Shown one piece after another: positions 23,701 to 34,129 of a stretch of DNA of 64,000 nucleotides. This DNA is from Odobenus rosmarus divergens (lineage: Eukaryota; Chordata; Mammalia; Carnivora; Odobenidae), in contig NW_004451897.1 in the NCBI RefSeq assembly GCF_000321225.1, positions 228,113 to 292,112 of the forward strand. Direction: 5' to 3'. Both the position numbers and the translations under genes were made by a program. The notes under the pieces are model-generated. The model worked only from the letters and a program-made list of their open reading frames with translations, was not told where the DNA came from and ran no database searches. Position 1 is the stretch's first letter, and every line of letters starts with the position of its first letter.

Positions 23701-26700
23701 ATTTTTTCAAGATTTCAGAGATTAAGAACCATTACATTTAACTGATTCTTACTTCATTAATTTTTTTCTCCTATATATGATTTATTTTTCCTGTCATCTC
23801 CATTAGATCAAAAGCAGCTTAGGAATGAACATTGTCAGTGCTGTCTTTGCCTTCATTGGAGTGATTCTGCTGTTGATAGACATGAGCATCAATGGCCTAC
23901 CCAACCAAGACTACTGGGCAGTCGTAAGTACCCCAGACCTACCACATGCCCCTCTCCACACCCACACGGCCAGTCTATTTTTTAACCTCTTATGACTGTA
24001 TGGTAGCCCTAGTGGAAAATCCCTTTTTCTATTCCAGCCCTACTCCTGGTCATATGATCTCTAGGACTGCAGAAGAAGTAGGAGAGCTACCTCTATAGAT
24101 GGACTGGGGCAGAAAGGGCATCTTTTATTGGTCTCACTGTTAATCACGTGAACAATGGGGAAAACACTTAAAGATACCAAGATAGAATTTTCCAAAGATT
24201 TTAAATTCTACGTAAATAAGATAGTCAAGTTATTGAGTAGTTTTATTTTAGAGTAAGAATGGGATGAGGGGAAACTGACCGCAACAAGGACATTTCACTT
24301 TTATTAGAGAAATTCAAAGAATGAAACAACTTTAAAATGAAACACATGCCTCTGAATGTTCTCAAAATAGAATCACCCATTCATTATCATATTAGGCAAA
24401 GCATGGACTCTGACAATTACCCCAAGAGCAGAGAAAGTGTACAGAAGTACTTATAAGAAGGCAAGAATATGAGGGAACTTTTTGGTAAGAGAGGTGGAGA
24501 GAATCAAGAACACAAAATTTATCCTCTATTAATACCAAACCAAAAAACAAAAATTACTCAAAAACTACCTTTTAAATTGGCATCCAAGTAAAAAACCAAA
24601 TGATTCTGCTGTGTCTCGAGGTGGTAGAGGAAGTACAGCTCCTGATCCTGTTTTTTATTCCCCAGAAACAAAACTAAGAAAAGCAGGACACCCTAAAATA
24701 CAGACAAGTCTCACTAATGCTCTCCAATCTGGAGCTAAGAAGACTTAGGTGGAGAGCAGTCAATTCTAAGAAAGCATAAAGCAGGGGTACCTGGGTGGCT
24801 CAGTCAGTTAAGCATCTGACTTCAGCTCAGGCCATGATCTCAGGATCCTAGGATTGAGCTCCACATCCAGCTCACCACTCAGCAGGAAGTCTGCTTATCC
24901 CTCTCCCTTTACCCTCCCCCTGCTTGTGCACTCACTCTCTCTCTCTAATAAATAAAATCTTTAAAAATAAAAAGAATGTATAAAGCAAATCCTGAATGGT
25001 AAAAGCCCTTGTGTAGCACCTCAGGACCTCAAGAAAAGTAGGAAATGTCACCAGAATTAACATATTCCAGTGCACCTTGATAACGTGGAGGAATGAACAG
25101 AAATCCACAGGAACAGAATATACCTCTGACCCTGGAGCAGGTCTGAGTATAGATATTTCTCAAAAGAAAGAGAAAGCAAAGTCTACATTCACTAGCAAGA
25201 ATTGTGCTCAGTGCCAACTAAGCCATTTCTTTCACTGCTACAGCTGCATGGTTAGCATTCCATAAAATGAACATAAAACAATGTCTGGCCCTGAAACTGA
25301 AGCTGGAAACAAGGAAGAAAAAGTGGATGTAGTTAAGTAGAAAAAGAATCAAGGAAAACTCACCTATACCATATCTGAACAAATATAAAGCCTATATAGA
25401 GTTGTTCACTTTAAGAACAAGAAAATTGAAAAAAAAAATGCTGGGAAACTATCCAAATACATTAGAGTGATTAAATGAAGAAATGAAAGGAAAAAAGACT
25501 AAAGATTCCCATGGGTTAGTGGGTCAGCAGGAACACTCAGATGTCTATTATTTATTTTGAGTAAACAATACAATTCAACTGATTGGAATAAAAGACATAT
25601 CAGATGATAAAATGGCGCAAACACATGTGCCTTCCCTCTTCCGCACAAGATGTGCCCTGGTTTGATGGGGATATGAGTCACGTAAATCAGGAATACACTG
25701 AGTTTCCTCATTCTCATGGTTAGATTCCTTACTAATCTGGAAAGCCACATCCTCAAATTTTAGCTCAAATTCCTGTTCTATGAAACAGTGACTCTAGTCT
25801 GTGATTACCACGTGACCCAGACATACCACTTGGGTTTCAGGAATTCGTATTCAATTCAATCCTAGGTATACATTTTTCAATTTAACACAGAAACAACAAA
25901 AGGAATTTCCAAGTAGCAGGTCAAGCCATGTTATACCATAGCATGTCAATGGTACAGATTAAAAAAAAAATATGGAAGAAACATTACCCAATTATCTATA
26001 GAAGATTCCCCATGAGCATTTTATACTATTGAAAATCATTAATAAGAAAATAAAATGACAGAAGAAAAAAAGAACACTGCAGCACTATAGAAACCAACTG
26101 AGTACCCCAAACCACTATGACAGATCTAGTAAAGAAATCATATCTTTACTAGATGGATCTAGCAAGAAATAGAATGGACTCAGATAAAAACGGTAGAGAG
26201 AAAAACTGTAATCACAGTCTTCACAGAAGAAAATGACAAATATATTAAATAATTAGAGAGACGATAAACATGGAAGACAGGCAAGTTTCATCCAACATAA
26301 TAAGTGGTGTCCCTGCGTTAGAGAATCCAACAAATGGTACAGAAAAAAAAGTATCCAGTAATACTGAAAAAAAGATTCTGAAATAAGAGAATAACTGAAT
26401 TTGCACATTGAAAGGGAATAACCTATACTGGGAGAAAGAGATGTAAAATAATTGAGATAGATGACATAGACACATATATAGACCCTTGTTAAGATAGAAG
26501 GTACAACAAAGGGTTCTTTAAGGTTTCAGGCAGAGAAACCCAATTACCTATGAGCTGGAAAAAACTCAGTGTGGCTCGGTCTCCACCACAGCAATGTTCA
26601 ATGAGGGAAGACAATGAAGCAATGTCATAAAATTTTGATGAACAGAAATTGTGACTCAAGAATAACACATCCAATCAAATTCTTATACAAGTATAAAAGC

Positions 26701-28113
26701 AAAAAGAAGATACTCTCAGTAAACAACAACACACTGGTGCTTTAAAAAAAAAAAAAAAGAATATTCTACCATAAAAGAGATAAATTAAATTAAGATCAGA
26801 AAGGCAGGGAGAAGCTGTGTAAAGAGATGAGTGAAGAGGACTAAACCATTTAAATATTCATCTAGGACTGTAAGACTGAACAACTGGAGAAATGACAGTT
26901 ACAGAAGTGAATATAAAGCTTTTAATGTTCACCCCCCTAAAAAAAAGTGAAAAAATGACATAATCACCAAAAACTGGGAGGTGAAGAGAGGGAACAGGAG
27001 AGAGATATCAAATGAGTGCCACTTGGCTCATTTTTCGTAGCAGCCATTTCATACTGTCCAAAATAGAAACTTGTTGGTTTAAAATTACTTCACCTTCTTC
27101 ATGGATTCACTAAACTTTCAATTTTTGCAGACTTAATTTACTTATTTCTATTCTTTTAAAAATCACGTGATACTTTTACTTCAAAACGTAAGTACAAAAC
27201 CATTCCATTCTTCAAAAACAATGTTTCTTTCTCTTGCTCTCTCATCCCCTCTCTTGTTCTTCTTCCTCTCTTGCTGTCTCTCCATGCATCCATTTCTTGA
27301 TCTGCCTTTTGGCCTCTACAGAGAGATCTAGAATAATAGGCATCAAATTTCAATTTTGCTTATTTCTAGGCAGTGACATTAGGAATGATCAACTGTGTTC
27401 TATATAGCTTGATTTCTTTTAATAAGTAGGTTACATTTTTATAAAAACAAGAAAGCCATTGAAAGAAAAAAATATATACTTCCTTTCTGATGTTTCTAAA
27501 TGGTCTGCTGGAGAAAAGGAAAATCTTCTGGCATTTTAAATTCAAAATTAATTCACATTCCCCGGAAATAAGCATTTGATGATAATAGAGAAACAATCAT
27601 GGAGTAAGCTGAGTAAGAGCAATGGCACATTTGATGAGTCATTAACTTTTGAAGCTTGTGTGAAGACTTCTTGATTAGTCAAAATTTTGGTATGTTTTTT
27701 CCTGATTTCAGCTTTCTGGGAATGGAATTGCAGCCATGCTGATTATCTTCTCTCTCTTGGAGTTCTGCACAAATTATACTACAGCCTATTTTGCCAAACG
27801 AGCAATCACCAAAACCAACAGGGTGAGCTGGGCCTCTTCTCTGTAAAATATTCTACCGTATGTGCTGGAGAAATACAGACAAGTGTCAGCTAAATCCCAC
27901 TGTGGGTTAACAAGAGTGTACTTTGTCCCTGAGTCATGGGGCAGGGAGGAGGGTGGGGCACAGGACCGAATAGGATTGTAGTAATAATACTGCTTGTTTC
28001 ATTCATTCCAGCCTGTCCTGGTTATTCCCAATGTGTATACAGCCAGCTCCATGGTACCAGGGTTTTCCTCAGCTCCTCCCAGAAGGGATGGCTACCTCAC
28101 TAATGCCACTTAA
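17493..28113 (+). CDS. MS4A12: MS4A12, whole coding span (six exons)
   Basis: Coding exons are 17493-17759, 21458-21595, 22200-22256, 23807-23923, 27712-27822 and 28012-28113. All introns are GT-AG and phase 0, giving 263 residues (the human protein is about 267). The MMSS start, the FWGG motif in TM2, the NQDYWAVLSG loop and the tail PVLVIPNVY match MS4A12 as I know it. Layout: cytoplasmic Pro/Gln-rich N-terminus 1-89, TM1 about 91-112, TM2 about 118-150, TM3 about 158-181, an extracellular loop about 182-198, TM4 about 199-222, and a cytoplasmic tail to 263. From family knowledge, MS4A12 is a plasma-membrane protein of colonic epithelium reported to promote store-operated calcium entry. No frame break is seen. 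The 5' UTR exon(s) and promoter were not located. Confidence 0.93.
18842..19057 (+). mobile_element. 5'-truncated L1 3' end
   Basis: About 190 bases of carnivore L1 3' UTR (AACTGAGGGTTCTAGAGGGG to AACATAACAATAAAAAATTT), with flanking duplications AAGGTGACACATGA (18842-18855) and AAGGTGATACATGA (19044-19057). Lies in MS4A12 intron 1 and splits an older repeat. Confidence 0.88.
19058..19450 (+). repeat. Ancient interspersed repeat, unnamed family
   Basis: The pattern 'GTAGGCTTTCCTTAGAAGACGACATTTGAGC ... GGCCAGACCCTGTGAGGCCT' resembles a widespread old mammalian repeat. A related block lies at 37420-37680. I cannot assign the family by eye. The 72-codon minus-strand frame here is not taken as a gene. 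Confidence 0.35.
20512..20584 (+). repeat. MIR, 5' half (split by MLT1)
   Basis: GACATGGGTGCTGGAATCA and CCAGATCTGCCACTCAGTAATTGT match the MIR 5' half. The remainder resumes at 20937. Confidence 0.65.
20585..20936 (+). mobile_element. MLT1-type solo LTR in MS4A12 intron 1
   Basis: Begins TGCTATGGTCTGAATG, contains TATGTTGAAATCCTAACCC and CAGCCTCCAGAACTGTGAG, and ends AAGACTAAAACA. Flanked by 5-bp duplication GACAT / GACAC. No internal retroviral sequence, so a solo LTR. Confidence 0.85.
20937..21045 (+). repeat. MIR, 3' half
   Basis: CTGGGAAGATTACATGAAACAATAAATGTGAAGTGTTTAG is the MIR 3' half, continuing the element cut at 20584. Confidence 0.6.
21458..21595 (+). CDS. MS4A12: MS4A12 coding exon 2 (TM1 and start of TM2)
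   Basis: 46 codons from a pyrimidine-rich acceptor (TTTTTTCAG) to a GTGAGT donor at 21596. It encodes the family signature AIQIMIGL at the start of TM1, a short RQ loop, and the GYPFWGG motif in TM2. Reading straight through the donor would add SRLLEHLSF and a stop, so the long open frame here overstates the exon. Confidence 0.93.
22200..22256 (+). CDS. MS4A12: MS4A12 coding exon 3 (57-nt TM2 exon)
   Basis: Exactly 19 codons (FITTGSLSILASKKLSPSL), between acceptor TTTCTACAG and donor GTAAGT at 22257. It corresponds to the FIISGSLS segment of other MS4A proteins and completes the second membrane helix. Without it the TM2-TM3 connection would be missing. It has no ATG and is too short for an ORF scan. 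Confidence 0.92.
22976..23090 (+). repeat. Simple ACTAGACTA-type repeat
   Basis: An imperfect run of AGACTAGA / CTAAACTA words for about 110 bases in MS4A12 intron 3. Confidence 0.8.
23807..23923 (+). CDS. MS4A12: MS4A12 coding exon 4 (TM3 and extracellular loop)
   Basis: 39 codons after CTCCATTAG, with donor GTAAGT at 23924. It encodes SLGMNIVSAVFAFIGVILLL, a hydrophobic TM3, followed by the polar loop DMSINGLPNQDYWAV. Both sections align residue by residue with the human MS4A12 exon that I remember. Confidence 0.93.
24783..24970 (+). mobile_element. Carnivore SINE in MS4A12 intron 4
   Basis: GGGGTACCTGGGTGGCTCAG head; older copy with imperfect flanking duplication (AAGCATAAAGCA / AATGTATAAAGCA). 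Confidence 0.87.
24975..27700. other. MS4A12 intron 4, AT-rich, little recognised
   Basis: No exon signal. Parts of 26220-26950 (for example AAGAATAACACATCCAATCAAATTC) look like old HAL1/L1 ORF1 sequence on the plus strand, too decayed for a firm call. Confidence 0.35.
27712..27822 (+). CDS. MS4A12: MS4A12 coding exon 5 (TM4)
   Basis: 37 codons between acceptor CTGATTTCAG and donor GTGAGC at 27823. It encodes the end of the extracellular loop (LSGNG), a hydrophobic TM4 (IAAMLIIFSLLEFCTNYTTA) and the start of the cytoplasmic tail (FAKRAITKTNR). An NYT sequon lies inside the helix and is unlikely to be glycosylated. Confidence 0.92.
28012..28113 (+). CDS. MS4A12: MS4A12 last coding exon and stop
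   Basis: 33 codons plus TAA (28111-28113), after acceptor CATTCCAG. The C-terminal tail starts PVLVIPNVY and ends RRDGYLTNAT, like the human tail but slightly shorter. The stop codon lies inside the left target-site duplication of the SINE that follows. Confidence 0.92.
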   Translation, partial: PVLVIPNVYTASSMVPGFSSAPPRRDGYLTNAT

Positions 28114-28680
28114 AACAAAAAGGAGAGGCACCTGGGTGGCATAATCGGTTGAGCATCGGACTTGTGGTTTCCGCTCAGGCTGTGGTCGTGAAATGGAGCC
28201 TTGCATCAGGCTTCGCCCTCAGTGCGGAGTCAGCTTCAGATTCTCTCTCCCTCTCCTTCTGCCCCTCCTACTCATGTGCACACACACTGCCCCCTCACCC
28301 TAAAATAAATAAGTCTTTAAAAAGAATTTGGCTAAAAACAAAAAGGAGCACTATGCAATCTCATGAGGTTAAACTGCTCTGCAGGAACTTCTTAAGAAGC
28401 TGGCCTCTACTGTCCATGATGATTGCTCATCTTTCAAGACTGTGTTTATGAGATTTTTCATAGTTTATCACTAATGATAACTGCATGTATTTCCTTGCCA
28501 CTGTTTCTTCCTACATACTATTACCACGCTGGCGAGGCAGACGGCCAGAAGACTGAAAATGGCTCACAGTATTTTGTACATTAATTTCATCAAACCCTGC
28601 CTCCTGGATAGCTACAAAGCTTTGCTATTTACAGAGTATTTTCATGTACATTAAACTCATTTGCAATGGGGCAAGAACAG
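28114..28680 (+). promoter_or_regulatory. MS4A12: MS4A12 3' UTR with candidate poly(A) signals
   Basis: The 3' UTR must begin at 28114. The first AATAAA (28304-28309) sits in the tail of an inserted SINE. An ATTAAA outside the SINE is at 28650-28655. Which one is used cannot be read from DNA alone. The 3' limit given is approximate. Confidence 0.45.
28126..28332 (+). mobile_element. Carnivore SINE in the MS4A12 3' UTR
   Basis: GAGGCACCTGGGTGGCATAA head and AAATAAATAAGTCTTTAAA tail. Target duplication TAAAACAAAAAGGAG (28111-28125) and TAAAAACAAAAAGGAG (28333-28348). The left copy starts with the stop codon of MS4A12. Confidence 0.9.
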
Positions 28681-29440
28681 GCCAAGGATGGTACACTGAG
28701 GGAGTTCTATTTGGGTTATGGCTGTTTTGTTTCTGAAACGGGGAAAACACGGGCATGTTTAAAAGCCAACGGGAACAATCCAGATAAGATAGCAAGCTAT
28801 TGAATATACCAGAGAAAAGGGATGATTGCAGTGTATCAAGAAATCAAAAGTGTATATGGAAGGCATGGCCTAAGTCATGAGGAAGGGTGGTTTATCCACA
28901 TAACAGAAAGAAAGGAAGATGTCCTTATTGCAGATATCAGGAGGTTTGCAAGGATGGTACAGAGTATGTAGGAGGCTCCATTACGATGGCTCGTGTCATC
29001 CCCATCAAAGCAGAAGTGAGGTCATGCCCAACGTGGGGACCATGCGTAGAATCAGAATATTAAACAGAAAGGGTAGTGTTGGAAAAGTCATGGAAATAGA
29101 GAATAAACTAATCAGAGAAACAGAAGAGGATTGCCAGGCTGTACCGAGGGCACATCTGAAGGAGTGGTCACAAATTTATAGCACAAACAAACTGACTGCT
29201 TCAGCAAGACTTGGTTGCTCAGTGTGAATCCAGATAAAGTGTCTATTTGGTTTCATCCAGGATTAGGGTTTTTCAAGAGGGAATGATAAAATACCATAGG
29301 GGCAAAAAAGCATGGGATATCGCCAAAAGTATTGCTCCAACGATGGACTATGAATCCAAACTGGATGAAGGGGAGAAGAAAAGAAAAAAGGACAAATCAA
29401 TTGATCAAAAATTGCTATCTGCCTTTCTCCAGCAGAGCTG
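28360..29440. other. Intergenic, nothing recognised
   Basis: Contains an open frame of 102 codons (28919-29227) and a 65-codon frame (29247-29444), with no motif or splice support. Confidence 0.4.
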
Positions 29441-29457
29441 TTAAAGATCAAATAAGA

Positions 29458-29649
29458 TGGGCGCCTGGGTGGCTCAGTTGGTTAAGCGACTGCCTTCAGC
29501 TCAGGTCATGATCCTGGAGTCCCAGGATCGAGTCCAGCATCAGGCTCCCTGCTCAGCAGGGTGTCTGCTTCTCCCTCTCACCCTCCCCCCCTCCATGCCC
29601 TATCTCATTCTCTCTCTCAAATAAATAAATAAAATCTTTTTTAAAAAAA
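29458..29649 (+). mobile_element. Carnivore SINE
   Basis: GGGCGCCTGGGTGGCTCAGT head; duplication AAGATCAAATAAGA on both sides (29444-29457, 29650-29663). Young-looking. Confidence 0.93.
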
Positions 29650-30164
29650 AAGATCAAATAAGACAACATTATATGAAAACAGTTTGGAAACAGCAAAATA
29701 ATGCCTATTTTTGAAGCTTGAGAATTATTTTTAAAAGCCAAATGGGACAAAACATATAAGGAAAGAGTAGGTAGAGAAATCAAAATCAAGGAGGAGGCAG
29801 ATGAGAAGAATGCAATTTCTGTATCTGGGAAAGCAGATGTATTATGTCAGGTGAATGTTACATAGTTCCAAATTTCCTGGTCTGCGCGGGTCCCAACTAT
29901 TCAGCAATCTGGGTGATCAGGAATGCTGTGTCCTTTACCACGAAGCTTGGCAGCTAAGTGAAAGTAAAATATACTCCATGGTCTGAGGGTCTAGGAACTA
30001 AATAGTGTCCCCAAAATGGTTGTAGGATTGGCATACCGTAAATCTATATAAACGACTTCAAAAGTAAGACTTGCTTTATGGAAGAGAAGCATTTCTAGTA
30101 AAGTTGATTTTTGAAATAAATTTCCATCAAACATATTCCATTTTCATTTTACTTTAGTAGTAGT

Positions 30165-30425
30165 AATAATGATAATAGCAAATATTTAGCCCATTCTATG
30201 TGCTAGGCACATCCCCAAACACTTATATAAGTTAATACACTTAATGCTCACAACACCCGTGTGAAACAAATACTATAATCAGCATCATTTCCAGATGAGA
30301 AAACTATAGCAGAAAGATTAAAAACTTGCCATTAAGATATGCAGTTAGCAAAGACTGAAGCATGAATGTGAACCCAGGCAGTCTGGCTCCTAAATTCAGG
30401 CAGTGCTCCTAACCATTATTCCCAC
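30165..30425 (-). repeat. MIR (MIRb-like)
   Basis: ATTCTATGTGCTAGGCAC, CATTTCCAGATGAGAAAAC and GAACCCAGGCAGTCTGGCTCC in the reversed MIR order. Confidence 0.72.
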
Positions 30426-30610
30426 TCTTCTTATTCTGGGATAGAATCAGAGATTAGTAGCTCCAAAACAAGCAAACAAACATGTTTCTCTGTAGTAAAC
30501 CTGCAGTACATGTGGAAGGAACCACCTAACTCTCTGATGGGAGAGAAGGGTTTTAGAGATATAATACTACTACTTTCAGGACTTGCCTCCTGAACGTTAC
30601 CCTGTTACTT

Positions 30611-31312
30611 TTTTTTTTTTTTTTTGATGTTTGGTATGTTAGGTGTATTTTTTTTATTATGTTATGTTAATCACCATACATTACATCATTAGTTTTTGAT
30701 GTAGTGTTCCATGATTCATTGTTTGCATATAACACCCAGTGCTCCATGCAGAACGTGCCCTCTTTAATACCCATCACCAGGCTAACCCATCCTCCCACCC
30801 CGTCCCCTCTAGAATCCTCAGTTTGTTTTTCAGAGTCCATCGTCTCTCATGGTTCATCTCCCCCTCCGATTCGCCCCTTCATTCTTCCCCTCCTGCTATC
30901 TTTTTTTTTTTTTAACATATAATGTATTATTTGCTTCAGAGGTACAGATCTATGATTCAACAGTCTTGCACACTTCACAGCGCTCACCATAGCACTTACC
31001 CTCCCCAATGTCTATCACCCAGCCACCCCAACCCTCCCACCCCGCACCACTCCAGCAACCCTCAGTTTGTTTCCTAAGATTAAAAATTCCTCATATCTGT
31101 GAGGTCATATGATAGATGTCTTTCTCTGATTGACTTATTTTGCTCAGCATAATACCTGGGAAGGGGCAATGTGCACCCCAATGTTTATAGCAGCAACATC
31201 CACAATAGCCAAACTGTGGAAAGAGCCAAGATGTCCATCGACAGATGAATGGATAAAGAAGATATGGGGTATATATATACAATGGAATATTATGCAGCCA
31301 TCAAAAAGTATT
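30611..31312 (-). mobile_element. L1 insertion with 5' inversion
   Basis: A minus-strand L1 3' end (T-run at 30609-30626, then L1 3' UTR to about 31157) joined to a plus-strand ORF2 piece (31165-31312, GTGCACCCCAATGTTTATAG to GCAGCCATCAAAAAG). Flanked by TACCCTGTTACTTTT on both sides (about 30598 and 31313). This is the standard twin-priming product. Confidence 0.9.
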
Positions 31313-31329
31313 ATACCCTGTTACTTTTA

Positions 31330-32090
31330 ATCCCACCTGAGAGTCCCTTAACTCAATATCTAGAGTGTCAATGGATTTTCCCCCCTAACTCCTCTTTTTG
31401 TTGGAGAGTCAAAAGATGCTAATAGATTTGGGTTTCAACCATCCAAAATTTGTATTTTAAGTTGAGGCTGTAGAGTGTAAGAAACAAGACTGCCTACTTC
31501 TACAATTTTAACTATGCTGTAAGCATAAAATTCTTATATAGGGGATTCATTTTAAACAATGCAATCATGTTTTTATGCAACTGGGGAAAGTATTCATTTA
31601 CTAATCAAAATTAATTGAGTGCCTACTCTGTACAGGGCACTGTTCTGTGTGCTTGAGAAAAACAAGGATGCTGTTCCTTGGATACTTATGTCATCTAAGT
31701 GTTAGATTTCCTGTGAAAAATAAAATCAAAGTTTAAGTTTAAAATCTTCTAAGGTTTCTAAAAATGCACCTGTGACCCAAGACCTGAGAAAGTGACTGGA
31801 GTAGAAATATTATATCCCAGCACAGAAGTCATATGCCTATTACTAATACTAAATTACTAAAATACTAAATTACTTATAATACTAATACTAAATTATTAAA
31901 GGACTTATGGATTTTCATTCTGGATTATCTAAAAACTTACTATTTATTTATTCATTTGCTCAAAAAAAAATATTACATTACTACTTTGTGACCAAACACT
32001 GTGCTAAGCTATTACATAAAATTAAGGTTTTATATACTTTTTATTTGGGGTAATATAAAACAGGACAGAGCAGGCTTTATCTTAATACCA
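31330..32090. other. Intergenic, nothing firm
   Basis: Around 31600-31690 there is a sequence (GTGCCTACTCTGTACAGGGC) like an old interspersed repeat. No gene signal. Confidence 0.4.
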
Positions 32091-32985
32091 GTATATATGT
32101 GCTTTTTTCATATAAAAGTAATAAATCCTGGGTTTAAGTACCAAGACTTCGCTCAAGAAATATAACTGAAGCTATACAAGGAAAACCCAAGTGCATCCTA
32201 TGTTTAGTGTCTTCCCTCCTCAGAAAAACACAGGTTATTATTAGATTTCTAGAGCTCCAGGGCATCAACCAATTCTAAATGCTAAGACTTAGGTCAAGAT
32301 TTCATGAAATGAAATTTCATGATTCAGAGTTATCTTTCCAGAATCTACAAATACATCAAAGATACATACATATCACTGATTCATGCCAGGCCTATACAAC
32401 ATTTCTGAAAGGTTTTTCCAGAGTATATTTTGCATTTGTTAAATCCCTTTAAAAATCAATCAGTCACAACTGTCCCCTTGTCCCATGGAGCAGATGCTGG
32501 CCAAACCCATCCTAAATTTGGGTGACTGGGAGGGAGGTGCCAAGGGTCCCCAGGCATCTGTAGGAGTGATTTGAATCAGCGGAAAAGATCCTGCAGGAAG
32601 CTTTGAGTTCAAATATCTAAAGATCAAGCTGTAAGTGCAGGACATGAAGTCCAGTTCCCAGCCTGGGTCAAACCAGGTTTGATCCCCATGGAGAAAGGGG
32701 GGATTCTCATTTGCACATGGACTATAACGAGGCTCCTGCTCTGTGAGGAAGACTGAAGAAAATGCAAGACTTCGCTCTAAAAATGGATATGCCTTGCCGG
32801 GCAATGACCATTGACAGCGGGCTCCCTGCTCAGCGGGGTGTCTGCTTCTCCCTCTCCCTCTGCCCCTCCCCACAAGCAGGTACTTATTATTTACAAGTAA
32901 TAAACACTGGAGTTGAGTACAAAGACTTCACTCAAGAAACATAAATATTTCTCTCTCAAATAAATAAATAAAATCTTTTAAAAAA
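32090..32985 (+). repeat. Mosaic segment with partial SINE and a duplicated block
   Basis: A SINE lacking its head starts at 32817 (GCGGGCTCCCTGCTCAGCGG) and its tail is at 32949-32985 (CTCTCTCAAATAAATAAATA). Between them lies about 70 bases resembling 32112-32170: AGTAATAAA(T/C)..CTGG, then ACTTC(G/A)CTCAAGAAA. The short word CAAGACTTCGCTC also occurs at 32764. The 137-codon minus-strand frame 32460-32873 is unrecognised. Confidence 0.55.
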
Positions 32986-33179
32986 ATAAAAATGAATATC
33001 CCTTTATTTGCTTCTACTGGCTGGCTCACTGGTACTCAGTGGGCTGCACCAATCTCTTTTTCCACTTGTGGTGCCTATCCAGTTTAAACCTCACTCACCA
33101 TTTGACTTTATTTTCACAATTCCTGCCACTCACCTAAGAACTTAGCAACACTTATAATCTGGTACAGACTTTTTGGCCA

Positions 33180-33700
33180 AATATCACTTCATATAGTCAT
33201 ATAATGCTGGCTGCAATGTCCAGTTCTATTGGTCTCAGCCTATTGATAGTGATGTTATTGACCTGAATGCCTAAGGCCCTCGCCTGAGCCCTACTACTCA
33301 TGGCAGCCCCCACAGATGTTCCCCCTACTGAAACAAGTGGGGGAATGACCCTTGTGGTTCTTACTGTGATTGTAGGTTGCACCTCAGCAACAACCATCAG
33401 GAAACTTTGAAGGACAGGACTTACTACTCACAAGTCCTGGAAGGTCCACAGCATGCCCCAAGGGCCATGTAGCAAGGGAGAGAGACAGAGAGAAAGCACA
33501 AACCTGGGGTTCTGCCTTTATTAGAGTTGAAGGTAGCGTACCTACAGTTTCTTGGGTTCACTCTTTATGAGTGAATTTAAGACATAAGAGCTGGAATTAG
33601 GGCACAGGAAGGGAAAAGCGAGGTCATTCCAGCAGTTAGTTATCTACGTTAACCAGATAGAGCTTTCTAAAAGGGAATCTTCTGAGGTGGAGTGGCCTAT
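33180..33700 (-). mobile_element. Possible LTR / ERV remnant, reverse
   Basis: On the minus strand an AATAAA (33517-33522) is followed by GGCAGAACCCCAGG and a pyrimidine-rich CTTTCTCTCTGTCTCTCTCCC, which looks like the R-U5 part of an LTR. Boundaries and family are not determined. A 66-codon minus frame (33197-33397) follows, of unknown nature. Confidence 0.3.
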
Positions 33701-33995
33701 TTTTTCTCTAGTTGTTTTGCTAGTAGCTGTGTTATACAGCTGGCAATTCATTTATTTGAGAGGGATGTCTTTGAAATGGATGCACTGGCAATCAAAAGCT
33801 TAATGTCAGGGACTTACACTGTAAGACAGAGGGGAAAACAAAGTCAAAGAGTAGTACAATGGAGTACACACAGCCAGAACTGGGGCTGAGAACCATCCCT
33901 AGACCTTGTGATTTCATCAACAGTATTCTTTACACAATTCTGCAACGATCATACAGCACAGCTCTTCCTGAAGGAGGCCTGAGAAGGCAAAGGGG

Positions 33996-34125
33996 TACAG
34001 ATTCTGGAGCCAGGTTGCTGGAGTTAGAACCACAACTTGCACATTTATAAGCTGTACAACTATGAACGAGATCCCTAACCTCCCCAAACCTCAGTATTTT
34101 CACCAGTTAAAATAATAACAATGGT
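33996..34125 (+). repeat. MIR element
   Basis: GTACAGATTCTGGAGCCAGG, ATAAGCTGTACAACTATGAA and CCTCAGTATTTTCACC follow the MIR consensus in order. Confidence 0.78.
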
Positions 34126-34129
34126 TCAG

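Noticed and set aside
32460..32873. 137-codon minus-strand open frame
   Set aside because: Begins inside SINE sequence (GRGRGRGRSRH from the CT-rich tract) and matches no family I know.
33197..33397. 66-codon minus frame as a retroviral envelope fusion-peptide fragment
   Set aside because: A weak hydrophobic/Gly-Ala pattern only. Downstream sequence has none of the expected envelope features, and its position after an LTR-like R-U5 does not fit.
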